NCBI GenBank assembly: GCA_027448945.1
Contig: DAIDMQ010000042.1
Span: forward strand, 1 to 64,000
DNA from: Gallionellaceae bacterium
Lineage (GTDB): Bacteria > Pseudomonadota > Gammaproteobacteria > Burkholderiales > Gallionellaceae
Reading direction: 5' to 3'
Length of the DNA: 64,000 nucleotides
A program made the translations under genes and the position numbers. A model generated the notes under the pieces. That model was not told the DNA's origin. It made no database searches and was given only the letters and a program-made list of their open reading frames with translations. This document shows, piece after piece, positions 1 to 8,277 of this stretch (within the stretch, counting starts at the first letter, position 1; the number at the start of each line of letters is the position of its first letter).

Positions 1-1
1 G

Positions 2-373
2 GACTACGGCATTGACGAAGGCTCCGTGCACAGCACCATCCAGCGCTTCAACCTGCGCTTCCCGCAGATCATCGGTGGCAACCGTCGTGATCCGAGCAGC
101 CCGGCCCTGCAGGTGGGCCCGGTCGATTTCTACCCGACCTCGTACCTGTATGCCCCCAACGGTGAGATCGTGATGTTCGTGCCGGGCATCATCAGCAAGC
201 AGAAGATCATCGCCTTCACCGAGCAGTACCAGCCGCCGGCAAACAGCGCGGTCGCCAACGCCGCACCCGCTGCCGCGCCCGCAGCTAAACCTGGCGTACA
301 AAAGGCCAGCATGCAGAAGGCCTCACCCAAGTCCAAAGAGCAGGACAAAAAAAAAGCAACGACCGTCTACTGA
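2..373 (+). CDS. C-terminal part of a thioredoxin-fold (TlpA/redoxin-like) protein, 5' truncated by the window
   Basis: The frame is open from base 2, so the gene starts upstream of the window; the GTG at 26 is internal. Visible residues resemble the end of a thioredoxin-like fold: a strand ending FYPTSYLYAPNGEIV, where a proline precedes the strand as in thioredoxins, then GIISKQKIIAF. A low-complexity tail rich in Ala, Pro, Lys and Gln follows. Any CxxC motif would lie outside the window, so a redox role cannot be confirmed. The stretch is visibly richer in G+C and in C-ending codons than the genes after it. The frame ends at 373 just before a strong terminator. The family call is by fold resemblance only. 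Confidence 0.6.
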   Translation, partial: DYGIDEGSVHSTIQRFNLRFPQIIGGNRRDPSSPALQVGPVDFYPTSYLYAPNGEIVMFVPGIISKQKIIAFTEQYQPPANSAVANAAPAAAPAAKPGVQKASMQKASPKSKEQDKKKATTVY

Positions 374-397
374 GGCAGTAAAACGATAGGCATCCAG

Positions 398-421
398 GCG
401 GGGGAGACCCCGCTTTTTTAT
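398..421 (+). terminator. Rho-independent terminator after the thioredoxin-fold gene
   Basis: A six-pair G+C stem (GCGGGG against CCCCGC, 398-403 with 408-413) closes a GAGA loop and runs into TTTTTTATTT. It lies 25 bases after the stop codon. Confidence 0.85.
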
Positions 422-460
422 TTGCATGTCGTGAGAAGACACAAAAAAGTCATTCGGCTC

Positions 461-490
461 TTTACCGTGCACGGCCGCTTCGACTATAAT
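461..490 (+). promoter_or_regulatory. Sigma-70 promoter for the tRNA pair
   Basis: TTTACC (461-466) and a perfect TATAAT (485-490) are 18 bp apart. A G+C-rich start region follows, typical of stable-RNA promoters. The promoter sits between the upstream terminator and tRNA-Lys. Confidence 0.65.
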
Positions 491-533
491 CTTGGGCTTC
501 GCGATGAGCCTGGAACACCATTTCAGGTCATCG

Positions 534-609
534 GGGTCGGTAGCTCAGCCGGTAGAGCAGCGGACTTTTAATCCGTTGGTCGCGAGTTCGAATCTCGCCC
601 GACCCACCA
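534..609 (+). tRNA. tRNA-Lys (anticodon UUU)
   Basis: This is a 76-base cloverleaf with a GGGTCGG acceptor arm paired to CCGACCC and an encoded CCA at 607-609. The anticodon loop CTTTTAA places TTT at 567-569. The GTTCGAATC T-arm is intact. It is followed 11 bases later by a second tRNA, so both are probably cut from one precursor. Confidence 0.97.
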
Positions 610-620
610 AATGCAGGAAC

Positions 621-696
621 GCCGCCTTAGCTCAGTTGGTAGAGCAACCGCCTTGTAAGCGGTAGGTCATCAGTTCGAATCCGATAGGCGGCACCA
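621..696 (+). tRNA. tRNA-Thr (anticodon UGU)
   Basis: This is a 76-base cloverleaf with a GCCGCCT acceptor arm paired to AGGCGGC and an encoded CCA at 694-696. The anticodon loop CTTGTAA places TGT at 654-656. The GTTCGAATC T-arm is intact. It is the second gene of the tRNA pair. Confidence 0.97.
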
Positions 697-701
697 ATTT
701 A

Positions 702-735
702 AACCCACTAACTCAAAAAGTTAGTGGGTTTTTTA
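702..735 (+). terminator. Terminator of the tRNA pair
   Basis: A 12-bp perfect stem (702-713 with 719-730) with a CAAAA-type loop is followed by a T run to 735. Confidence 0.9.
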
Positions 736-1071
736 TTTTGGTAGAGTTTGGAAAAATATCTTTGTATCCCGTCGAGTTTAAATTTCAGTGTGCCAAAAAG
801 CATCGCAGCCAAGCTGCTACGCACTTGGCTTGCAATAATTGCTTATCGTTTCATATTTGAAATTGCGCCCACAAATAATGCGCTAGGGCGAATCAACCTA
901 ACTTTCGTGCAAGTTGATTTTGATGAACAGCCATAATCGAGAAAATGTAACTCTTTGTCTCGTGTCATGAGTTGTTAGTGTTTCTATGAGGCAACCAACC
1001 ATTGTTGAGGCAAAGCGCGCTTTCTGCATACACAAAATATTGGCCTCGGAAATACGGAGGCAGATGAATTT
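736..1071. other. Intergenic stretch with no supported gene
   Basis: About 335 bases lie between the tRNA terminator and the 3' end of the acetyltransferase gene. A 62-codon frame begins with TTG at 748 but has no ribosome binding site and no recognisable protein features. No repeat, RNA structure or promoter stood out. Confidence 0.5.
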
Positions 1072-3750
1072 TTACAACGTTTTGCGCACTTTGGTGATGC
1101 TCGGTTCATCGGGGCTCACTTTTGCTATGAAGCCTATGCGACTCATCAGCTTGAGCATATTGTGATTGTTGCTCAGTACTTCGCCTTCTATGCTGCGCAA
1201 GCCCTTCAAGCGTGCGGCCTCCATCAGGGATAGCATCAGCTTTTGACCTAATCCTTTGCCTTGCATGGAATCTGCGATGGCCAGTGCAAATTCACAGCTA
1301 TCGCCGTCCGGATTGATGGCATATCGAGCGACCCCGAGTTGTATCTCCTGATCGTGTTCTGTCATCACCGCGATGAGGGCCATTTCGCGGCTGTAGTCTA
1401 TCTGGGTGAGTTTGGCCAGCATGGCTTCAGTGAGTTCATGCACGCTGTTCATGAAGCGGAAATACTTGGATTCATCGGACATGTCATGCACGAAGCGCTG
1501 CACTAGGTTGGCATCTTCTGGGCGCACGGGGCGTATGGAGATGTCGGTGCCATCGGCGAGTTGCCATTCACTGACTAAGTGTGTCGGATATGGGTGGATG
1601 GCCATATGTGCATAACGGTCGGTGCTAGGTTGGCGATATTCCACCACCACGCGTGCATCTGCGGCCAATGCGCCATTCTCGTCAAGAATGAGCGGGTTGA
1701 TGTCCATCTCGGTGAGGAGTGGCAGTTCGCACACCATTTCAGACACGCGCAACAGTACGTCTTCCAAAGCCACCATATTGGCGGGTGCCATGTTGCGGAA
1801 CTTGCCCAGCATCTTGGCGATGCGGGTGTCTAGTATCAGTTCTTTGACTAGGAATTGGTTCAGTGGCGGTAAAGCGACAGCACGGTCACCCATGATTTCC
1901 ACTGTCGTGCCACCTGCGCCGAAGGTGATGACAGGGCCAAACACGGGGTCGGTAGTCACGCCTATCATCAGTTCGCGACCATTGGGTTTGACTATCATTG
2001 GTTCGATGGAGATGCCGTCCAACTTGGCTTCAGGGCGGTTGCGCTGCACGTTATCCAAAATCTGTTGATAGGCCGCTCGCACTTCGTGGGCATTGCGCAG
2101 ATTGAGCATCACACCGCCTGCATCGCTCTTGTGGCTGATGTCGTGCGAGTTGATTTTCATTGCGACCGGATAACCCAGTTGCTGGCCGATCAAGAGTGCT
2201 TCAGTCGGAGAGTGTGCGACTAGGGTTTTGGCGACGGGGATGTGGAAGGCGGACAACAAGGCCTTGGACTCCATCTCGGTGAGCACTTTGCGACGTTCCT
2301 GCATTGCACCTTCTATGATGAGTCGTGCGCTTTCTACATCTGGTTCCACATGGTGTGAGAACGGTCCCGGCATCTGCATCAACAACTTCTGGTTGCGATA
2401 GTAGGCGGACAAGTGCGAGAACACTTCGACCGCAGGCTCCGGTGTGCGGAAGTGCGGTCTGTGGGCTTTGCTGAAAGCCTCGCGCGAGCTGGCTACTTGC
2501 GTCTCACCCATCCAGCAGGTGAGCAGGGGTTTGCTATGGGTGTTGGCTAAATCGATAAGCGCCTGTGCGGATTCCAGCGGCTTGGTCATCGCCTGCGGCG
2601 TGAGGATGGCCAATACGCCATCGACATTTTCGTCTTCCAAACAGGCTTTCACCGCATGGTGATAACGGTCTGCTTGCGCATCACCGATGATGTCGACCGG
2701 ATTGCCATGCGGCCAGTTGGGAGGCAGATGCTGGTTCAGGTATTCAATGGTGCCATCGGATAAGGTTGCCATGGTGAGCCCAAGATCGGATGCCCTGTCA
2801 GTCGCCATGACACCGGGGCCGCCGCCATTGGTGACGATGGCGAGTCTGTTACCTACGGGACGGAATCCGCAAGAAAGTGCTTTGGCTGCAGTGAAGAGCT
2901 GTGTGATGGTTTGCACGCGTACAGCACCTACACGACTGACCGCTGCGTCGAACACATCATCAGCGCCAACCAACGATGCAGTATGCGACATCGCGGCTTT
3001 AGAGCCAGCGGGATGGCGGCCAACTTTGACCAGAATGACGGGCTTGATGCGGGCTGCGGCACGCAGGGCACTCATAAAGCTGCGAGCATTGCGGATACCT
3101 TCGATGTACATCAGGATGCTCTGGGTGTTTGGGTCGGAGACCAGATAGTCGAGTATTTCTCCGAAGTCCACGTCTGTGGATGAACCCATCGAGACCACGC
3201 TGGAGAAACCCACATCGTTGCGTTGCGCCCAGTCTAAAATCGCCGTGCATAAGGCACCCGATTGTGAGATGAAAGCGATGTTGCCGACATTGGCACCGCC
3301 TTTATTAAAGGTCGCGTTCAAGCCTATCGATGGACGCATGATGCCCAAACAGTTTGGGCCTATCAGGCGGATGTTGTAGCGGTGTGCGGCTTCCAGCAAC
3401 TGGCGTTCCAAGGCGGCACCAGCAGGACCTGCTTCACCGAAGCCTGCAGTGATGATGACGGCGGCTTTGACGCCGTGTAAGCCGCAGGTTTCTATGATGC
3501 CGGGCACAGTTTGTGGCGGAGTGGCGATGACGACTAATTCGACAGGTGAGCCTATGTCGGCGATGCTGGCGTAGGCGCGTTTGCCCTGTACTTCGGCATT
3601 TTTGGCGTTGATGGGATAGAGCGCACCTTTGTAGCCGCTCTCCAGCATATTTTGGAAGACGATCTGGCCAACTGCGTCTGGCCTGTCACTGGCGCCGAAT
3701 ACGGCAACTGAAGTAGGTGCGAAAAGAGTATTGAGGTAATGCTTGCCCAT
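1072..3750 (-). CDS. Pat/PatZ-type protein lysine acetyltransferase (NDP-forming acyl-CoA synthetase-like domains plus GNAT)
   Basis: About 892 aa, close to E. coli PatZ (YfiQ). Domain order is a CoA-binding Rossmann domain (FGASDRPDAVG, about 15-130), the succinyl-CoA-ligase-like domain (GPNCLG, ISQSGAL, about 130-460), an ATP-grasp region (about 480-700) and a C-terminal GNAT acetyltransferase (about 725-890, QGKGLGQKLM acetyl-CoA loop). The family acetylates lysines, classically inactivating AMP-forming acetyl-CoA synthetase. The motif MSHTASL keeps the histidine (His256) that is phosphorylated in ADP-forming acetyl-CoA synthetases; as I recall, enteric Pat proteins have lost it. The ATG at 3750 fits family N-termini better than the GTG nine bases upstream. 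It diverges from a deacetylase-family gene 60 bases away. Confidence 0.88.
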   Translation of the reverse strand: MGKHYLNTLFAPTSVAVFGASDRPDAVGQIVFQNMLESGYKGALYPINAKNAEVQGKRAYASIADIGSPVELVVIATPPQTVPGIIETCGLHGVKAAVIITAGFGEAGPAGAALERQLLEAAHRYNIRLIGPNCLGIMRPSIGLNATFNKGGANVGNIAFISQSGALCTAILDWAQRNDVGFSSVVSMGSSTDVDFGEILDYLVSDPNTQSILMYIEGIRNARSFMSALRAAARIKPVILVKVGRHPAGSKAAMSHTASLVGADDVFDAAVSRVGAVRVQTITQLFTAAKALSCGFRPVGNRLAIVTNGGGPGVMATDRASDLGLTMATLSDGTIEYLNQHLPPNWPHGNPVDIIGDAQADRYHHAVKACLEDENVDGVLAILTPQAMTKPLESAQALIDLANTHSKPLLTCWMGETQVASSREAFSKAHRPHFRTPEPAVEVFSHLSAYYRNQKLLMQMPGPFSHHVEPDVESARLIIEGAMQERRKVLTEMESKALLSAFHIPVAKTLVAHSPTEALLIGQQLGYPVAMKINSHDISHKSDAGGVMLNLRNAHEVRAAYQQILDNVQRNRPEAKLDGISIEPMIVKPNGRELMIGVTTDPVFGPVITFGAGGTTVEIMGDRAVALPPLNQFLVKELILDTRIAKMLGKFRNMAPANMVALEDVLLRVSEMVCELPLLTEMDINPLILDENGALAADARVVVEYRQPSTDRYAHMAIHPYPTHLVSEWQLADGTDISIRPVRPEDANLVQRFVHDMSDESKYFRFMNSVHELTEAMLAKLTQIDYSREMALIAVMTEHDQEIQLGVARYAINPDGDSCEFALAIADSMQGKGLGQKLMLSLMEAARLKGLRSIEGEVLSNNHNMLKLMSRIGFIAKVSPDEPSITKVRKTL

Positions 3751-3810
3751 GATGTTCACTGATTGTTAGAGTATTGCCGATATTAACAGCTTGTAATCAT
3801 AAAACCCTAT

Positions 3811-4734
3811 ATGCAGTCAGCTTATATTTCTCATCCGCTGTGCCTTAAACATGATATGGGGACACATCATCCAGAGACGCCTGCCCGTATCAGTGCCATA
3901 GAGGACCAGTTGATCGCTTCAGGATTATTCGGTTATCTGCGTCATTACGACGCACCTGAGGCAACCCGCGAACAGTTGTTGCGTGTGCATGATGCGCAAT
4001 ATGTGGATCAGGTTTTTGCGACCGCTCCCAAGCAAGGCGTAGTGGAATTGGACGGTGATACTTCCATGAATCCCTATACCTTGCCGGCGGCATTGCGCGC
4101 AGCCGGGGCGGGCACACTCGCGGTGGATGCAGTGATGGCAGGCGAAGTCGAGAATGCCTTTTGTAACATCCGTCCGCCCGGACATCATGCAGAGCGCGGG
4201 CAGGCGATGGGTTTCTGTATCTTCAATAACATCGCAATTGCGGCGGCGCATGCCCTGACACATCACGGACTGCAACGCGTGGCGATAATAGATTTTGACG
4301 TGCATCACGGGAATGGAACAGAACATATGTTCCATGAAGAACCACGTGTGTTGATGTGCTCTACTTTTCAGCATCCCTTTTACCCCTATTGCGGGGCGGA
4401 TAGCAATAATCAACATATGCTTAACGTGCCGCTTGCAGCGGGGGCAGGTAGTGCGGAGTTTCGTGCTGCAGTGACGGATGTCTGGTTGCCAGCTCTGTAT
4501 GTTTTTCAGCCGCAGTTACTACTGATCTCGGCAGGCTTCGATGCGCATAGAGATGACGATATGTCGTCCTTGCGATTCATGGATAGCGATTACGCTTGGG
4601 TGACAGAACAGTTGAAAACTGTTGCAGAACAGTGTTGTGCGGGACGCATCGTTTCACTATTGGAAGGGGGATACGAGTTGTATTCTTTGGGACGCAGCGC
4701 CATGCAGCACATTAAAGTCTTGAGCGGCCTTTGA
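3811..4734 (+). CDS. Histone deacetylase family protein (class II-like, zinc amidohydrolase)
   Basis: 307 aa, a single HDAC-like domain. Visible signatures are the N-terminal HPETPARI block, the tandem histidines of RPPGHHAE, the zinc ligands in DFDVHHGNGTE, a further Asp in SAGFDAHRDD and the EGGY near the C-terminus. All catalytic positions appear present. Bacterial members remove acetyl groups from lysine side chains or from small molecules such as acetylpolyamines; sequence alone does not decide which. It sits head to head with the Pat acetyltransferase gene, which favours protein deacetylation as an inference. No clear ribosome binding site precedes the ATG. Confidence 0.9.
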   Translation: MQSAYISHPLCLKHDMGTHHPETPARISAIEDQLIASGLFGYLRHYDAPEATREQLLRVHDAQYVDQVFATAPKQGVVELDGDTSMNPYTLPAALRAAGAGTLAVDAVMAGEVENAFCNIRPPGHHAERGQAMGFCIFNNIAIAAAHALTHHGLQRVAIIDFDVHHGNGTEHMFHEEPRVLMCSTFQHPFYPYCGADSNNQHMLNVPLAAGAGSAEFRAAVTDVWLPALYVFQPQLLLISAGFDAHRDDDMSSLRFMDSDYAWVTEQLKTVAEQCCAGRIVSLLEGGYELYSLGRSAMQHIKVLSGL

Positions 4735-4823
4735 ATCCAGTGTAATCATGCGGCAACATGAACATGGCCGGTGTGGCAATAATTTAGGCGCGGTCTGGGC
4801 TATTCTTAGGTAAGATTCAGCAT

Positions 4824-4848
4824 GCGCGCCTATCCGTGGCGCGCTTTT
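4824..4848 (+). other. G+C hairpin with short T run in the sucC leader
   Basis: GCGCGCC (4824-4830) and GGCGCGC (4838-4844) form a seven-pair stem with a seven-base loop, followed by TTTT. It lies 20 bases upstream of the sucC ATG. It may be the terminator of the preceding deacetylase gene or a leader structure of sucC. Confidence 0.5.
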
Positions 4849-4868
4849 CAATCCGGCGATCATTCAAT

Positions 4869-6035
4869 ATGAAAATTCACGAATATCAAGGCAAAGAGCT
4901 CCTACGACAGTTCGGTGTACCTACCCCTCGCGGTACTGCATGTTTCACTGTAGATGAAGCCGTGGCAGCAGCGCAGCAACTGGGTGGCGCAGTCTGGGTG
5001 GTGAAAGCGCAGATCCATGCGGGCGGTCGCGGCAAGGGTGGTGGCGTGAAAGTTGCGAAGTCGCTGGACGAGGTGCGTAGTGCGGCGCAACAGATACTGG
5101 GTATGCATCTGGTCACGCATCAGACAGGTAAGGACGGCCAAGTGGTACGTCGCCTGTTGATCGAAGAGGGTGCGCAGATCGCTAAAGAATTCTATCTGGG
5201 TATGGTGGTTGACCGTGGTACGCAGCGCGTGGTACTGCTGGCCTCTAGCGAAGGTGGTATGGAGATCGAAGAGGTTGCCGCACACCAACCCGAAAAGATA
5301 CACAAAATATTCATCGATCCCGCAGCAGGCCTAGTTCCTGCTGAAGCCGCTGCAGTAGCCAAAAAGATAGGTATACCAGGCGCTGCTGTCGCCGAGACAG
5401 TGTTGGTGTTGCAAGGTCTGTATCGCGCCTTCGTTGAAAAGGATGCGATGCTGGCCGAGATCAATCCGTTGGTATTGACCGCTACGAATCGCGTCATCGC
5501 ACTGGATGCAAAATTTAATTTCGATAGCAACGCACTGTATCGTCACCCAGAAGTCGTGGCTTATCGGGATTTGGACGAAGAGGATGCGGCTGAGATCGAA
5601 GCTTCGAAGTTCGATTTGTCCTACATCTCTTTGGATGGCGACATAGGTTGTCTGGTGAATGGAGCAGGTCTGGCGATGGCGACCATGGATATCATCAAGT
5701 TGTATGGTGGTAGTCCTGCCAATTTCTTGGATGTCGGCGGTGGCGCAACTACCGAGAAGGTTACTGAGGCGTTTAAGTTGATGCTCAAGAACCCCAATCT
5801 CAAAGCCATCCTAGTGAATATCTTTGGAGGCATCATGAGGTGTGATGTGGTTGCTGAGGGTGTGGTTGCCGCTGCAAAAGAAGTACATCTGACTGTACCG
5901 TTAGTCGTGCGCTTGGAAGGCACGAACGTGGACCTGGGTAAGAAGATATTGGCTGATTCTGGCCTCCCCATAATCTCCGGGGCTGACATGGCAGATGCCG
6001 CACAGAAGGTCGTTGCCGCAGCGAGGAATAAATAA
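4869..6035 (+). CDS. sucC: Succinyl-CoA synthetase beta subunit (ADP-forming)
   Basis: 388 aa, the usual length. With SucD it interconverts succinyl-CoA and succinate with ADP/ATP phosphorylation in the TCA cycle. The sequence opens with the canonical [17 protein letters not shown], followed by the ATP-grasp region ([16 protein letters not shown]) and the C-terminal CoA-ligase domain ([22 protein letters not shown]). The ATG at 4869 was chosen over an in-frame upstream codon at 4836 because it gives the family N-terminus. The stop overlaps the sucD start by one base, so the subunits are translationally coupled. Confidence 0.98.
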   Translation: MKIHEYQGKELLRQFGVPTPRGTACFTVDEAVAAAQQLGGAVWVVKAQIHAGGRGKGGGVKVAKSLDEVRSAAQQILGMHLVTHQTGKDGQVVRRLLIEEGAQIAKEFYLGMVVDRGTQRVVLLASSEGGMEIEEVAAHQPEKIHKIFIDPAAGLVPAEAAAVAKKIGIPGAAVAETVLVLQGLYRAFVEKDAMLAEINPLVLTATNRVIALDAKFNFDSNALYRHPEVVAYRDLDEEDAAEIEASKFDLSYISLDGDIGCLVNGAGLAMATMDIIKLYGGSPANFLDVGGGATTEKVTEAFKLMLKNPNLKAILVNIFGGIMRCDVVAEGVVAAAKEVHLTVPLVVRLEGTNVDLGKKILADSGLPIISGADMADAAQKVVAAARNK

Positions 6036-6916
6036 TGTCTATACTCATTGATAAGAATACCCGCGTGATGACACAAGGGATGACTGGCAAGGTCGGTCAA
6101 TTCCACACCACCAATTGCATCGCCTATGCCAATGGCAAAAATTGCTTCGTGGCCGGTGTCACGCCTAATAAGGGCGGGCAGAACTTTGAAGGTGTGCCCG
6201 TCTATAACAGCGTACTGGAAGCGAAGCAGCAGACTGGTGCGACAGTATCTGTCATCTACGTGCCGCCACCTTATGCTGCCGCCGCCATCGATGAGGCGGT
6301 GGAAGCTGATCTGGATTTGGTGATTTGCATCACCGAAGGCATACCCGTCCACGACATGCTTAAGACCCGCTACAAGATGAAAGGCAAGCGCACTTTGCTC
6401 ATAGGACCCAACTGTCCTGGTCTGATCACGCCTGATGAAATCAAGATAGGCATCATGCCCGGACATATCCACCGGAAAGGTCGTATCGGTGTTGTGTCGC
6501 GTTCTGGGACGCTGACCTATGAGGCGGTCGGTCAGCTCAGCGCGCTGGGCTTGGGCCAGTCTTCCTGTGTCGGTATCGGCGGTGACCCCATCAATGGCAT
6601 GAAACATATCGATGTGCTCAAGTTATTCAATGATGATCCGGACACTGATGCGGTGATCATGGTTGGCGAAATTGGCGGGAGTGACGAAGAGGAATGCGCA
6701 CGCTGGATTAAAGACAATATGAAGAAGCCTGTGGTAGGGTTTATCGCCGGCGTCACTGCGCCACCCGGCAAGCGCATGGGTCACGCGGGCGCGATCATTT
6801 CGGGCGGACAGGGAGGTGCCGACACCAAGCTGGAAGTGATGGAGGAATGCGGTATTCATATCATCCGCAATCCGGCCGAGATGGGTCGATTGATGCAGAA
6901 GATTTTAAATGGCTAA
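6035..6916 (+). CDS. sucD: Succinyl-CoA synthetase alpha subunit
   Basis: 293 aa. The N-terminal CoA-binding domain begins [17 protein letters not shown], and IGPNCPGLI is visible. The catalytic phosphohistidine lies in [12 protein letters not shown] near residue 248. It forms the alpha-beta complex with SucC in the TCA cycle. The start codon overlaps the sucC stop (TAATG). Confidence 0.98.
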   Translation: MSILIDKNTRVMTQGMTGKVGQFHTTNCIAYANGKNCFVAGVTPNKGGQNFEGVPVYNSVLEAKQQTGATVSVIYVPPPYAAAAIDEAVEADLDLVICITEGIPVHDMLKTRYKMKGKRTLLIGPNCPGLITPDEIKIGIMPGHIHRKGRIGVVSRSGTLTYEAVGQLSALGLGQSSCVGIGGDPINGMKHIDVLKLFNDDPDTDAVIMVGEIGGSDEEECARWIKDNMKKPVVGFIAGVTAPPGKRMGHAGAIISGGQGGADTKLEVMEECGIHIIRNPAEMGRLMQKILNG

Positions 6917-6927
6917 AGATACTGAAA

Positions 6928-6948
6928 CCGGAAAATTCCGATTTTTTT
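6928..6948 (+). terminator. Weak terminator-like hairpin after sucD
   Basis: A short CGGA/TCCG stem is followed by ATTTTTTT in the 55-base gap between sucD and the TerC gene. The stem is only four to five pairs, so partial read-through is likely. Confidence 0.4.
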
Positions 6949-6971
6949 CGCCACTCAGGAAAGATTGATAA

Positions 6972-7718
6972 ATGTTAGAGCTATTAGCAACTACAGTTGT
7001 ATTGATGGAAACCCCTCAGTTCTGGGTGGACGTGTTCAAGATCATCATGATTGATATCTTGCTCAGTGGTGATAACGCAGTGGTCATTGCTTTGGCCTGT
7101 CGCAATCTGCCTTTGGAGCAACGAAAAAAAGGCATCTTGTTTGGTGTATTGGGGGCTATCTTGTTGCGCATAGTGCTGACATTTTTTGCCGTCAGTCTGC
7201 TTTCCTTGCCATACCTGAAGTTGGTCGGTGCGCTCTTGCTGATTTGGATAGGGGTGAAGTTGTTGATGCCCGAAGAGGAGCACGGAGAGGATAACATCAA
7301 GGCTGACACGCGTTTGTTTGGCGCGGTGAAGACTATCATCATCGCCGACTTTGTCATGAGCTTGGATAACGTGTTGGGCGTAGCCGCTGCCGCCAAGGGC
7401 AACACATTGTTGCTGGTGTTTGGTCTGCTGATCAGCATCCCTTTGATTGCATGGAGCAGCCAGTTAGTCCTCAAGCTGATAGATCGTTTTCCCATGGTGA
7501 TCTACGCGGGCGGGGCTTTGTTGGGCTATGTTGCGGGCGAGATGTTGGTCAGTGAGAAATTGTTTGCAAGCCTGATCGAGTCTTATCACCAGTTGCATCT
7601 GGCTGTGCCCGTTGTCGGTGCACTGTTGGTATTGTTGCTGGGTAGGTGGTTGGCGGTGCGCAAAGTTGGCGCAGCTGGCGTGATCGATCTGCTTGATACC
7701 AAAGTGGACGGAAAGTAA
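6972..7718 (+). CDS. TerC-family integral membrane protein
   Basis: 248 aa, nearly all hydrophobic, about seven membrane segments. The family signatures are clear: DILLSGDNAVVIALAC in the first third and DFVMSLDNVLGVAAAAKGN in the middle, each with the acidic Asp-Asn pair typical of TerC/YjbE/Alx proteins. Members are linked to metal (manganese) export and tellurite resistance; the substrate here is not known. It starts 55 bases after sucD and precedes a universal stress protein gene by 12 bases. Confidence 0.9.
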   Translation: MLELLATTVVLMETPQFWVDVFKIIMIDILLSGDNAVVIALACRNLPLEQRKKGILFGVLGAILLRIVLTFFAVSLLSLPYLKLVGALLLIWIGVKLLMPEEEHGEDNIKADTRLFGAVKTIIIADFVMSLDNVLGVAAAAKGNTLLLVFGLLISIPLIAWSSQLVLKLIDRFPMVIYAGGALLGYVAGEMLVSEKLFASLIESYHQLHLAVPVVGALLVLLLGRWLAVRKVGAAGVIDLLDTKVDGK

Positions 7719-7730
7719 ACGGAGAGTGCA

Positions 7731-8156
7731 ATGAAGATATTGATACCAGTAGACGGCTCTGAAAGTGCGAACCATGTAATTAAATATGTGTTGAGTAGCA
7801 GTGCATGGTTGCAGCAGCCACCGCAGATATATTTGCTCAACGTGCAATGGAAAGTGGCGACAGGCAACGTAAAGTTGTTCATCAACAAGGATACGATCAA
7901 CGATTATTACCGCGAGCAGGGATTAGCAGAGTTGGCCGGTGCCAAAGCGCTGTTAGATGCGGCGGGCGCTGCTTATGAGTATCACATCAGTATTGGTACG
8001 CCAGCGGAAGCTATCGTGCAATATGCACAGGAACACGAGATAGATCAGATAGCCATGAGTAAGCAGGGGCAGGGTGGTTTGCAATCTTGGTTGTTGGGTT
8101 CGGTGGTCAGCAAGGTGTTGCACTTAGCAGAGTGCCCTGTGTTGGTACTCAAGTAA
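7731..8156 (+). CDS. Universal stress protein (UspA family)
   Basis: 141 aa, one Usp domain. The start MKILIPVDGSESANHVIKY gives the nucleotide-binding Asp, and the C-terminus carries GQGGLQSWLLGSVVSKVLH. That is the G-2x-G-9x-G(S) ATP-binding signature, so this is probably an ATP-binding Usp. Cytosolic. A GGAG site lies six bases before the ATG, 12 bases after the TerC gene, so the two are probably cotranscribed. The specific stress is not evident. Confidence 0.92.
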   Translation: MKILIPVDGSESANHVIKYVLSSSAWLQQPPQIYLLNVQWKVATGNVKLFINKDTINDYYREQGLAELAGAKALLDAAGAAYEYHISIGTPAEAIVQYAQEHEIDQIAMSKQGQGGLQSWLLGSVVSKVLHLAECPVLVLK

Positions 8157-8277
8157 TCGTTTGCCTACACCAAATTACCTAGATAGTTATCGTTAAATCA
8201 ATGGCTTTGTGGTGTGTTTTTATGAAATACATTAGTATGGCTCACACTAAGTACGCTCACTGAGCGGGGGAGTGGAG

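Noticed and set aside
748..936. 62-codon frame between the tRNA terminator and the acetyltransferase gene
   Set aside because: TTG start, no ribosome binding site, no recognisable protein pattern; left as intergenic.
5621..6607. Long frame antisense to sucC and sucD
   Set aside because: It mirrors two certain genes, has no family features and no promoter; a by-product of their codon use.
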